Assembly (NCBI RefSeq): GCF_000015165.1
Contig: NC_009485.1
Location: 7,769,501 to 7,833,500 of the forward strand
Source of the DNA: Bradyrhizobium sp. BTAi1
Lineage (GTDB): Bacteria > Pseudomonadota > Alphaproteobacteria > Rhizobiales > Xanthobacteraceae
Direction: 5' to 3'
DNA length: 64,000 bases
Both the position numbers and the translations under genes were made by a program. This document shows, piece by piece, positions 15,460 through 24,700 of the stretch. Within the stretch, counting starts at the first letter, position 1. Every line of letters starts with the position of its first letter. The notes beneath the pieces were generated by a model. It was not told the origin of the DNA. It did not search any database and was given only the letters and a program-made list of their open reading frames with translations.

Positions 15460-17334
15460 ATGACGGCTTCCACGGCGCGCAATCTTGTCGCCGCCGTCAG
15501 GCCGGCGCTTCGGATATCGGCGCGGTCCGTATGGTCCGATCAGGTCTGGCATCTCGACGGTCATCGTCCTGGCAGCAACCGCAGCGACTTCTCGCTCGAC
15601 TGGGGTTTTGTTCTTGCTGACGACAGCCGGTTCAGTGATCCGCGATGGGCTGACTGGCGAGAGGCGGCGAAGCTGTTCCTATGGAGTCTGAAGCTCGATC
15701 CGCCTCCTGGGTACCGCAACGCTCATGAATCGACGATCGTCTCCGTCTTCAATAGGTTGCGGATGCTGATCCGCTGGATGGCGGCGCAGGGATATCGGTG
15801 CTTTGCCGATCTCGACCGCGACGCCTGCGACCGGTTCATGACGGTGATGGCGCAGCGTCCGGGCCACAAGCCTGGCAGTACGCTGAAGAGCACGACACTG
15901 GGAAACCATGCCAATCTGCTGACGCGCCTTTATCTGCAGGGAGCAAAGTTCCCGGAGATCGCAATCGCCGATCCATTCCCGGGGATCGCGCCGCCGTTCG
16001 TTCGCCGCGACCGGGGGTGGCTGCCTTATACGCCGGACGCGATCGCCGTGCCCCTGGTCTCGGCGGCGCTGCGGCTGATCGGGACGCCGGCCGACGACGT
16101 CATCGCTCTGCAGGCCCAGGCGCAGTCCGTCTATGACCATGCGCTCGCTAACGGGATCAGCCAGACCAAGGCCGGCTTCATCGTGACTGACGCGATCGCG
16201 CCGTTCACCTTCGCGACACTGCCTGGTGAGGAAACTGCCTGGCATGAAGCGCCCGTCACCAGCACCAAGCAGGTGCGCAATCTCGCCGATCGCATTTACG
16301 ACGCCTGCTTTGTGGTGGTCAGCTATCTGGTCGGCGCCCGGATCTCGGAGATCCTCGGCCTTCAGGTCGGCTGCATCGAGCAGCATCCTGCCGACGACGG
16401 CAGCGAGAGCTTCGCCTATCTCGTCGGGCGGATTTACAAGACGGCGCGTGGCATCGATGGCGAAGCCCATCGCTGGGTTGCGCCGGCACCCGTCGAGCGG
16501 GCTGTCGTAGTCATGGAGCGGCTGACCGCCCGTCTTCGGGCCCAAAGCGGACGAGACGATCTCTTTCTGGCGATGGCTAGCAACGGCCTTATTGGTCCTG
16601 CGGCCCGCATCAACCTCCCCGTCGGCTCCACGATCATAAGGCGGCTGAATGATCTGTTTGCGCTGTTCATCGGCCTGCCGGACCACGAGGGCGAGCCCTG
16701 GCATCTGAACACGCATCAGGGCCGCAAGACGTTTGCCCGCTTCGTCGGCAAACGCGACCGGACCGGCCTGTATGCGCTTCAGGCCCACTTCGGTCATGTG
16801 ACCCGGGCCATGACTGATCGCGGCTACGTCGGGACCGACTTCGCGCTCGACGACCTGATCGACCGGCATGCCCGGGAAGAAACCCGCGCCGCTCTCGAAG
16901 AAGTGCTGACGGCAACCGCCCTCGCGGGCAAGGGCGGACGGATGATCGCCGCCCGCTCCCAGTTCCGCGGGCGCACGCGCGACGGCGATGTCCAGGCCTA
17001 TGTCTCCTTCCTGATGGAGGAGACTGATCTGCGGCTCGGCGTCTGCGATTGGGGCTATTGCGTCTACCGCGTCGAAACGGCTGCCTGCTTCGGCGATGAG
17101 AAAGGCCCCAACCCCGTTCTGAGGACCGAAAGTACGTGTCTCGCCTGCGCCAACTTCGCCGTCACCGCCAGGCACAGGCCTGTCTGGCAGGCCCGCCGCG
17201 ATCGCAATACGGATCTTCTCGGCCATCCCGGCCTGGACCCGGTCAGCCGGCAACTCGCCGAAACCCGGATTGCCGAATGCGATCGCATCCTTGGTGAACT
17301 CGACCATGCAAAGGATGTTCGCCATGGCGCGTAA
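15460..17334 (+). CDS. Tyrosine recombinase 3 (TnpB-like)
   Basis: The 624-aa protein shows R-I-S-E-I-L-G-L (box I Arg), T-H-Q-G-R-K-T-F-A (H-x-x-R), A-H-F-G-H-V (His) and the tyrosine in D-R-G-Y-V-G-T, so the active site looks complete. The length matches Tn554 TnpB (about 630 aa). The C-terminus is Cys-containing (C-D-W-G-Y-C, C-L-A-C). It begins 3 bp after the previous stop. This third large recombinase distinguishes the element from classical Tn554. Confidence 0.9.
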   Translation: MTASTARNLVAAVRPALRISARSVWSDQVWHLDGHRPGSNRSDFSLDWGFVLADDSRFSDPRWADWREAAKLFLWSLKLDPPPGYRNAHESTIVSVFNRLRMLIRWMAAQGYRCFADLDRDACDRFMTVMAQRPGHKPGSTLKSTTLGNHANLLTRLYLQGAKFPEIAIADPFPGIAPPFVRRDRGWLPYTPDAIAVPLVSAALRLIGTPADDVIALQAQAQSVYDHALANGISQTKAGFIVTDAIAPFTFATLPGEETAWHEAPVTSTKQVRNLADRIYDACFVVVSYLVGARISEILGLQVGCIEQHPADDGSESFAYLVGRIYKTARGIDGEAHRWVAPAPVERAVVVMERLTARLRAQSGRDDLFLAMASNGLIGPAARINLPVGSTIIRRLNDLFALFIGLPDHEGEPWHLNTHQGRKTFARFVGKRDRTGLYALQAHFGHVTRAMTDRGYVGTDFALDDLIDRHAREETRAALEEVLTATALAGKGGRMIAARSQFRGRTRDGDVQAYVSFLMEETDLRLGVCDWGYCVYRVETAACFGDEKGPNPVLRTESTCLACANFAVTARHRPVWQARRDRNTDLLGHPGLDPVSRQLAETRIAECDRILGELDHAKDVRHGA

Positions 17335-17806
17335 GACCAGCAAAATGCCGGCCCTCACGCCTGCCGAAAAGCGCCTGCGCAACACCCACTGCAAGCTGCG
17401 GGATGCTCTGGAGCGGCTGGTGAAGGGGCTGCCCACACACCCGGACCTGCAAAAGCGATCCTACCGCCTGACCGTCGCGACGCTCGCACGCGAAGCGCGC
17501 GTCGGCCGCAATGCGATCTACGCCAATCATCGATCGATCATCGACGAATTACGCCGCGCCAGTGATCGCAAGGTCGTTCCCGAGAAGCTCGCAGCCTGGG
17601 AAGACAAACTCGCCCAGCAGCGCGCTCTGATCCAGGTCTTGCAGATCGAGGAGCGGCGTATGGTGACGGAAAATGCCGTCCTGCTGAAGCGCATCCTCGA
17701 CGCCGAAACGGAGGTTGAGCGGCAGAAGCGTCATAATGCCCGCCTGATCGCCGAACGCGATCGCGCCGTGAAACCAGTGCCGCTCACTCGCGGGCCAAAA
17801 TCCTGA
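17324..17806 (+). CDS. TnpC-like DNA-binding coiled-coil protein
   Basis: This 160-aa basic protein has a predicted helix-turn-helix-like segment (T-V-A-T-L-A-R-E-A-R-V-G-R-N-A-I-Y) and a long C-terminal helix rich in charged residues, probably a coiled coil. The ATG at 17324 overlaps the stop of recombinase 3, indicating operon coupling. Position and shape match the small accessory protein TnpC of Tn554-like elements, which biases orientation and efficiency of transposition. Sequence similarity to TnpC itself cannot be judged here. Confidence 0.7.
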   Translation: MARKTSKMPALTPAEKRLRNTHCKLRDALERLVKGLPTHPDLQKRSYRLTVATLAREARVGRNAIYANHRSIIDELRRASDRKVVPEKLAAWEDKLAQQRALIQVLQIEERRMVTENAVLLKRILDAETEVERQKRHNARLIAERDRAVKPVPLTRGPKS

Positions 17807-17884
17807 CGTCGTCTACGACTGCCGGTTTGTGTCGGTGCGGTCGCCGAAGGACAATCGTCGCCCCATCTATTGCCTGCGACAATC

Positions 17885-18544
17885 ATGCGCGGCATGATCT
17901 GCGGCATGCTTGACCCCTTCGATCCAGACAGCTTCATTGTGCGCGCCGAGGTTCATATCCTCGGCATCGAGCCCAAGATCAGCCGCATCCTCGAACTGCC
18001 AATCACTCTCAACCTAGCCCAACTCCACGAGGTGCTGCAGGCCGCCTTTGGCTGGACCGACAGCCATCTGCATCAGTTCAATATTGGCGGTCTCATCTAC
18101 GGAGCTCCAGAGTTCGATGACGACGGTCTGTCCGACAGCAGGATCTTCGAGGCGACCGAGGTCAGGATGATCGACCTTCACTTTCCCGACGATCCCAGCG
18201 AAAACCCTCTCGCGATCCTCTACGAATACGACTTCGGCGACAATTGGCGTCATCTGCTGCGCTTGGAGCGCGTCGCGCGCGAGGAGAGTGCCCAATATCC
18301 TCGCTGTATCGCCGCCGCACGCTCAGGACCCCCCGAAGACGCTGGTGGGCCTTCAGGCTATGCCGACTTCCTCGAGGCCTGGCTCGACCCCGACCATGAA
18401 GAACATAAAGCGATGCAACGATGGGCTGGCCGCAAGTTCCACCCGGAGTCCTGCAATCTCGACGACATCAACAAGGCTATCGCCAAAGCACTACACGCAT
18501 CAAAGGACGACTATCGCTTCCGTCGAGAAAGCCATCGTGATTGA
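17885..18544 (+). CDS. pRiA4b ORF-3-like protein
   Basis: The 219-aa protein contains L-H-E-V-L-Q-A-A-F-G-W-T-D-S-H-L-H-Q-F, then Y-E-Y-D-F-G-D-N-W-R-H, then P-P-E-D-A-G-G-P-S-G-Y. These are the signatures of the plasmid pRiA4b ORF-3 family, which is widespread beside transposon genes. The molecular function is unknown. It is the last gene before the right inverted repeat and seems to be a passenger or accessory gene. Several ATGs are possible; 17885 is the first in frame. Confidence 0.85.
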   Translation: MRGMICGMLDPFDPDSFIVRAEVHILGIEPKISRILELPITLNLAQLHEVLQAAFGWTDSHLHQFNIGGLIYGAPEFDDDGLSDSRIFEATEVRMIDLHFPDDPSENPLAILYEYDFGDNWRHLLRLERVAREESAQYPRCIAAARSGPPEDAGGPSGYADFLEAWLDPDHEEHKAMQRWAGRKFHPESCNLDDINKAIAKALHASKDDYRFRRESHRD

Positions 18545-18628
18545 CACCAACCGGCTGCGCTTCAGTGCCAAAGAGACACCCAAAACGCAAGGCGCAGCCA
18601 AGAAGACTAAAGAATCAACGTCATCCAG

Positions 18629-18656
18629 CTAACAGGACACTTGACGCATAACCTAA
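18629..18656. repeat. Right terminal inverted repeat of the recombinase element
   Basis: This 28-nt end reads CTAACAGGACA inward and finishes AACCTAA, the inverse of the left end. Four bases later the ParB reading frame resumes. Confidence 0.75.
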
Positions 18657-18659
18657 GCG

Positions 18660-20426
18660 CTGCACCCGCTCGATCAATTCCGCGCCTTCCAGACCCTGCG
18701 CGACAAGGGCCTATGCGACGAAGACATCGCGGCCGCCTATTTCGTCGGCGTCAATGTCGTCAAGCAGCGCCTGCGCATCGCCGCGGTGTCGGAGAAGCTT
18801 CTCGACATCTATGCCGAGGATGGCATGTCGCTCGAGCAGCTCATGGCGTTCACCGTGACAACGGACCATGCGCGCCAGCTCCAGGTCTGGGACGCGCTCC
18901 AGCGGTCCTACAGCCAGGAGCCTTATCAGATCCGGCGCATGCTGACGGAGAAAACCGTCCGCGCGTCGGATCGCCGCGTGCTGTTCGTCGGCATCGGCGC
19001 CTACGAGAACGCGGGCGGTGTCGTCATGCGCGATCTCTTCCAGCAGGACGACGGTGGCTGGCTTGAAAATATCGGGCTTCTCGAAACCCTTGTCGCCGAA
19101 AAACTGAAGACCGACGCGGAACATATCGCCACCGAGGGCTGGAAATGGATCGAGGTCGCAGTGGACTTCCCCTACGGTCACGACCACGGCCTGCGCGAGC
19201 TCGACGGCATACCGGCCGATCTCACCGACGACGAACGTGCCACGCGTGAAGCGCTGCGCACCGAGTTCGATCAGCTTCAGGCGCAATACGAAGATGCCGA
19301 CGAACTGCCCGACGAGGTCGACCAGCGCCTCAGCGAGATCGAAACCGCGCTTGAGGCGTTCGAGTCGCGACCGCACGTCTTCGATCCGGCCGACATCTCC
19401 CGGGCCGGGGTGTTTGTCAGCATCGCTCACGACGGCCAGCTCCAGGTCGATCGTGGCTATGTTCGCCCCGAGGATGAAGCTCCAGTCGTCGAGCCCGGTC
19501 AGGAAGACCGCGACGATCTCGAGCAGGTTAGGATCGACAACGACACGTCGCCGGTTCAGCGTGTCGTCATCACCATCGGCGGCCAGGCCGAGCCGGAAGA
19601 CGATGAGGACGACGTCGTTAAGCCGTTGCCGGATCGGCTGCTTAGCGAACTGACCGCGTACCGCACGCTGGCGCTGCGGGATGCCGTGGCGAACAATCCG
19701 CATGTCGCGATGACGGCGCTCCTGCACAAACTCTGCCTCGACGCCTTCCAGCACACAGCGACAGGCAACTGTCTCGAAGCGTCGGTGCGGCACGTGTTCT
19801 TCTCGATCCAGTCTGCCGACCTCAAGGAAAGCCCGTCCGCCAAGGCGGTCACCGAACGGCACGATGCCTGGAAGGCCGACATGCCGAAGGATGAAGCCGC
19901 GCTCTGGGATTGGCTCGCCGCACTGGACGACGCCAGCCGGGCCGCACTGCTGGCGCACTGCGTCTCTTTCGGCGTCAACGCGCTCTACGAGAAAGGCGAT
20001 CGCTATGGCGGTCCCGGTCTCTCCGTTCACGGCGTCCAACATCGTCTCGCCCAGGCTGACCGCCTCGCACGGGCCGTCGGGCTCGACATGGTCGACGCCG
20101 GTTGGCGGCCAACGGTCGAGAATTATCTCGGCCGCGTCACCAAGCCTCGTATCCTCGAAGCGGTGCGCGAGGCGAACGGCGAGCAGTCGGCGCAGCTCAT
20201 CGACCATCTGAAGAAGGCGGACATGGCGAAGGAGGCCGAACGGCTGCTCAACGGCACCGGCTGGCTGCCCGAGCCGCTCCGGTCTTCCGAAGCGACGACT
20301 GCCGACATCGGCGATGCCGACGCCAACGGCGGCGAAGAGGAAGCACTGCCCGCCTTTCTCGCCGACGGTGAAGACACAGCCAGCGAAGACGAGACCGACG
20401 CGCCAGTCGTGATCGCCGCCGAGTAA
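18660..20426 (+). pseudogene. ParB-like partition protein, C-terminal fragment
   Basis: The frame resumes with L-H-P-L-D-Q-F-R-A-F and the helix-turn-helix D-E-D-I-A-A-A-Y-F-V-G-V-N-V-V-K-Q-R-L, exactly where the N-terminal fragment stopped. The remaining 588 codons are the long acidic C-terminal domain of the roughly 700-aa ParB-like proteins carried by rhizobial ICEs. An internal ATG at 18786 could still allow a product lacking the HTH. No other stop or frameshift is seen, so the insertion looks recent and precise excision would restore the gene. Confidence 0.88.
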
Positions 20427-20434
20427 CGCCCAGG

Positions 20435-20460
20435 AGCGGGGCGGCATGAGTCGCCCCGCT
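20435..20460 (+). terminator. Terminator hairpin after ParB-like gene
   Basis: AGCGGGGCG and CGCCCCGCT pair over 9 bp around an 8-nt loop, followed by TTACTTCTCT. It lies 9 bp beyond the stop codon. Confidence 0.7.
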
Positions 20461-20527
20461 TACTTCTCTCCATCGAATTCCCTCCGCCCGGCCATCGCGC
20501 TGGGCGATTTCGTTTCAGGAGGCCATC

Positions 20528-20953
20528 ATGGCTGATTTCTTCACGCACTTCTCATGCGTGCTCGATGTCGGCACGCCCGACAACGCGGCGCGCGCGCTCG
20601 AACTCTATAATGCGCTGATGGAAGAGAACGCCCGGGAAGACCCGCCCTCGGATGCTTTTCTGCTCTCCATCCAGCCCGAACACGGCGGCGCCGTGCTGTG
20701 GATCCGTGATGATGTCACGGGCGATCCGCAAACAGTCATCACCTTCGTCCTTCGTTGTGCGGAGATCTTCGATCTCAAGGGTCGCTGGGGTTTTCAATGG
20801 GCCAACACATGCTCCCGGCCCCGCATCGACGCCTTCAGCGGCGGGGCCCATTGTCTCGATCTCGCCACCCGCGAGACGATCGCATGGACCGACACGCGCG
20901 GCTGGCTCGCGCGGACTTTGTCGCCGGGCCGCGGAAAGCGCGGTGCGCGATGA
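20528..20953 (+). CDS. Conserved hypothetical ICE protein
   Basis: The 141-aa protein starts M-A-D-F-F-T-H-F-S-C and has alternating strand and helix segments, including H-G-G-A-V-L-W-I-R and G-F-Q-W-A-N-T-C-S-R-P. I do not recognise a named domain. It has a strong ribosome site (AGGAGG) before the ATG and overlaps the next gene by ATGA. It sits in the conserved block between the ParB-like gene and the helicase, so it is probably an ICE core gene. Confidence 0.75.
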   Translation: MADFFTHFSCVLDVGTPDNAARALELYNALMEENAREDPPSDAFLLSIQPEHGGAVLWIRDDVTGDPQTVITFVLRCAEIFDLKGRWGFQWANTCSRPRIDAFSGGAHCLDLATRETIAWTDTRGWLARTLSPGRGKRGAR

Positions 20954-21192
20954 GCATTCCCGATCACGCGCGCGCCAACTTTCAGACGCTGCTCCACGCT
21001 GCGGCAGACGGCAACCTCGCCCTCATGGAATGTGCCGATGCAGCGACCGGCGAGACCCGTTACGTCATCTGCGCCGTCGGACGCGATGGCGCGGATTTCC
21101 TGTTCACGCCCTTTGGCCACCTAGCCGATGGCAATCCCTACGACGCCTATGTGCCGCCGTCTGAGAACCTATCGGACGAATCAGCCTCCTGA
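20950..21192 (+). CDS. DUF6117-like small protein
   Basis: This 80-aa acidic protein reads A-R-A-N-F-Q-T-L-L-H-A-A-A-D-G-N-L-A-L-M-E-C and G-E-T-R-Y-V-I-C-A-V, ending in F-G-H-L-A-D-G-N-P-Y-D. The pattern matches a small family (DUF6117) recurrent on alphaproteobacterial conjugative elements. The function is unknown. The start overlaps the previous stop, so the two are translated together. Confidence 0.75.
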   Translation: MSIPDHARANFQTLLHAAADGNLALMECADAATGETRYVICAVGRDGADFLFTPFGHLADGNPYDAYVPPSENLSDESAS

Positions 21193-21339
21193 CACCCCGC
21201 GTCGTGACCTGTCTGGACGCGGCGGCCCGTCGGTCAACGGGCAAGCCGTTTCCGCATCGCGCGCGATGCGTGACCGCCAGGCCTTGACCGCATCCCGGTC
21301 GCCAGCCCCGTCGCAACGGAGATCAGGAGGCGGTCTACA

Positions 21340-21681
21340 ATGTACAGGGTTCTCAACAAGCATCACGCAGGCGTGCCGGCGAGCGCCGTCTATGTCGGGC
21401 GCGGCTCGAAATGGGGCAATCCTTTCCGAATTGGCCCCGACGGCGACCGCGCCGCCGTCATCGCGAAGTACGAGCGCTGGCTCGCAGACCAGCATCATCT
21501 CCTGCGCGCGCTCGACGAGCTTCGCGGCTGCGATCTCGTCTGCTTCTGCGCGCCGCGACCATGCCACGGCGATTTCTTGCTGCGGCTCGCGAACGCGACA
21601 CGCGAAGCGCGGATCGCGTGGTGGCGCGGCGTCAAGGCTGGCGGGATGACGAGAGGGAGAGTGTGGCCGGGACGGGTTTGA
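21340..21681 (+). CDS. DUF4326 domain protein
   Basis: The motif V-Y-V-G-R-G-S-K-W-G-N-P-F near residue 18 and the later C-D-L-V-C-F-C-A-P-R-P-C-H-G-D identify DUF4326, found in phages and mobile elements. The paired Cys/His residues suggest metal binding. The role is unknown. The ATG has a near-perfect AGGAGG. The last 20 residues are basic and may not be conserved. Confidence 0.85.
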   Translation: MYRVLNKHHAGVPASAVYVGRGSKWGNPFRIGPDGDRAAVIAKYERWLADQHHLLRALDELRGCDLVCFCAPRPCHGDFLLRLANATREARIAWWRGVKAGGMTRGRVWPGRV

Positions 21682-21747
21682 GCCGGTGCGGACCAGAGAG
21701 AGCGCCGGCCGGCTCGCCCGTGTCCAGCTCTCCCGAGGTCCCTTCCC

Positions 21748-24700
21748 ATGTCGCATCCTTCCGCAGCGGCCGATCCGACGGCCGCGCCAATCCCGTGCAC
21801 TCCCACGGTAGCTCCTGCGCCACGCCTCGCCGAGGCCGCGCAGCTTCTTCTTCCCCACCTTGAGCAAGGCCGGCGCGTCGACGCCGCCATTTTGCGTGCG
21901 GCGATGGAGCAAGCCCTCGGCCGCTCCGACACGTCCGGCGCCTGGGACTGGAAGACGGCCTACGACGCCTGCGAGGCAGCATCCGTCCTGTTTCTGCGCA
22001 AATACGGCAAGCCGATTTTCCGTAAAGCCGGTTCTGCGTCGGCAGCGCTGCCGCAGTTCGTGAAGCTCGTGAGCCTTCTTCCCACCCATACGCGGCGGTC
22101 AGAGGAGAGCCAGGCGCTCCAGCAATTCTCGACGCCGATCCCGCTCGGCCTCGCCGCGCTCTGTGCCGCCGCCATCACACCTGGCGACCACGTGCTTGAA
22201 CCATCAGCAGGCACCGGCCTTCTCGCCATTCTGGCGGAAATCGCCGGCGGCGCGCTCGCACTCAACGAGTTGGCCGAGGCCCGCGCCGCGTTGCTCTCCT
22301 CCCTCTTTCCGGCCGTCCCCGTGACGCGGTTCGATGCTGCGCAGATCGACGATCATCTTGGCTCCACGATCGATCCGACCGTCGTCCTTATGAACCCGCC
22401 ATTCTCGGCGATGGCGAATGTCAGTGGCCGGATGGCAGATGCCGCCTACCGCCATGTGGCCTCGGCGTTGGCACGTCTCGCCGACGGCGGGCGGCTTGTC
22501 GCGATCACCGGCGCGAACTTCGGCCCGGAAACGCCGGCGTGGCGCGACGCCTTCGTCCGTCTGCAGGAGCGCGGCACTGTCGTCTTCACCGCGGCGGTCG
22601 ACGGCGCAGTCTACGCGAAGCATGGCACGACAATCGACACGCGGCTGATGGTCATCGACAAGATGCCCGCGTCCGATCCGGCTCAGTTTCCAGCGTCCGC
22701 CGGCATCGCGCCGGACATCGCCACGCTGCTCGGCTGGATCACCAAGCATGTTCCCCCGCGCCGCCCGGTCGCCAGATCACTCGCCGCGCCGACCGCCGTC
22801 GGCGTCGCCACGCCTCGCAGCGTTCGCGGCTATCTCGCCCGCGCCGCCTCGCGGCAACCGGCCGCCGCGCTTGCGGACCCTGCAGGCGTTGAGCTTTCCT
22901 ACGAGATCCTCGAATGGGCGCCGCCCGAGGGCGCCCGCCTCACCGATGCGCTTTATGAAGAATACGGATTGCAGTCGATCCGTATTCCCGGCTCGCAGGC
23001 GCATCCGACCAAACTCGTGCAATCGGCCGCGATGGCGTCGGTTGCACCGCCGAAGCCCTCCTATAGGCCGCATCTTCCAGTGAACCTCGTCACGGGCGGC
23101 CTGCTATCCGACGCGCAGCTCGAGAGCGTCATTTACGCCGGCGAAGCGCACGGCGATTTCCTCGCCGGCGCATGGACCGTGGACGAAACCTTCGATCTCG
23201 TCACCGCCGCACGCGACGACGCCGAGACGTCCGTACGCTTCCGTCGCGGCTGGTTCCTCGGCGATGGCACCGGCGCCGGCAAGGGCCGCCAAGTCGCCGG
23301 CATCCTGCTCGACAATTGGCTGAAGGGTCGTCGGCGTGCGCTGTGGATCAGCAAGTCCGACAAGCTGATCGAGGATGCGCAGCGCGACTGGTCGGCGCTC
23401 GGCATGGAACGTCTGCTCGTCACGCCGCTCTCTCGATTCCGCCAGGGCACGCCGATCCGCCTCGCAGAAGGCATCCTATTTACGACCTACGCGACGCTAC
23501 GCACCGATGAGCGCGGCGAGAAGCTTTCGCGTGTCCGGCAGATCGTCGAATGGTTGGGGGCCGATTTCGACGGAGTGATCATTTTCGACGAGTCTCATGC
23601 CATGCAGAATGCCGCGGGCGGCAAGGGCGAACGCGGCGACCAGGCACCCTCGCAGCAGGGGCGCGCCGGCCTACGGCTGCAGCACGCGCTGCCGAATGCG
23701 CGGGTTGTCTACGTCTCCGCGACAGGCGCCACCACCGTTCACAATCTTGCATATGCCCAGCGCCTTGGCCTCTGGGGCGGTGAGGACTTTCCGTTCGCGA
23801 CACGCGCCGAGTTTGTCGAGGCGATCGAAGACGGTGGTGTCGCGGCGATGGAGGTCCTGGCGCGCGACCTTCGCGCACTCGGCCTCTATGCCGCCCGTTC
23901 GCTCTCCTATGAGGGCGTCGAATACGAGTTGATCGAACACGAGCTCACGCCGGAGCAAATCCGCATCTACGATGCCTATGCCGGCGCTTTCTCGATCATC
24001 CACAACAACCTCGATGCCGCGATGCAGGCCGCCAACATCACCGGTGACAGCGGCACGCTGAACGCGCAGGCGAAATCCGCCGCGCGCTCGGCGTTCGAGT
24101 CGGCCAAGCAGCGCTTCTTCGGCCACCTGCTCACCTCGATGAAAACGCCCTCGCTGGTCCGCTCGATAGAGCGCGATCTCGAGGCCGGCCACGCATCCGT
24201 GGTCCAGATCGTCTCGACCGGCGAAGCGCTGATGGAGCGCCGGCTCGCGGAGATCCCGACTGAGGATTGGGGCGACGTCCAGGTCGACATCACACCGCGT
24301 GAGTATGTGTTGGACTATCTTGCCCACTCCTTTCCGGTGCAGCTCTACGAGCCCTTCACCGACTCGGAAGGCAATCTCTCGTCGCGGCCGGTCTTTCGCG
24401 ACGGCCAGCCGGTCGAAAGCCGCGAAGCGGTTACCCGCCGCGACCGGCTGATCGAGAAGCTCGCCTCGTTGCCGCCTGTGCCCGGCGCGCTCGATCAGAT
24501 CGTGCAGCGCTTTGGCACGGACATGGTCGCCGAAGTGACAGGACGCTCGCGCCGCGTCATCCGCAAGGGCGATCGGCTGATGGTCGAGAACCGCGCGGCT
24601 TCGGCGAACCTTGCAGAAACCGCGGCTTTCATGGACGACGCCAAGCGCATTCTGGTGTTCTCCGAGGCCGGCGGCACGGGGCGCTCCTACCACGCCGAAC

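Larger units (their letters stand above)
12121..18660 (+). mobile_element. Tn554/RIT-like element with three tyrosine recombinases
   Basis: A 6,540-bp insertion splits the ParB-like gene. Its ends carry imperfect inverted repeats at 12123-12152 and 18629-18656, both containing TTAGGTT and TGTCCTGTTAG in the inward direction. No target duplication is evident; the junction is ambiguous by up to 3 bp (CGC). Inside are three overlapping or abutting tyrosine recombinase genes, a TnpC-like coiled-coil gene and a pRiA4b ORF3-like gene. Tn554 carries two large recombinases plus TnpC, and RIT elements carry three, so this is an intermediate arrangement. It has no resistance cargo. Confidence 0.85.

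Noticed and set aside
18711..20447. 578-aa open frame antisense to the ParB-like C-terminal part
   Set aside because: Shadow of a conserved coding strand, with no start context and no recognisable domain.
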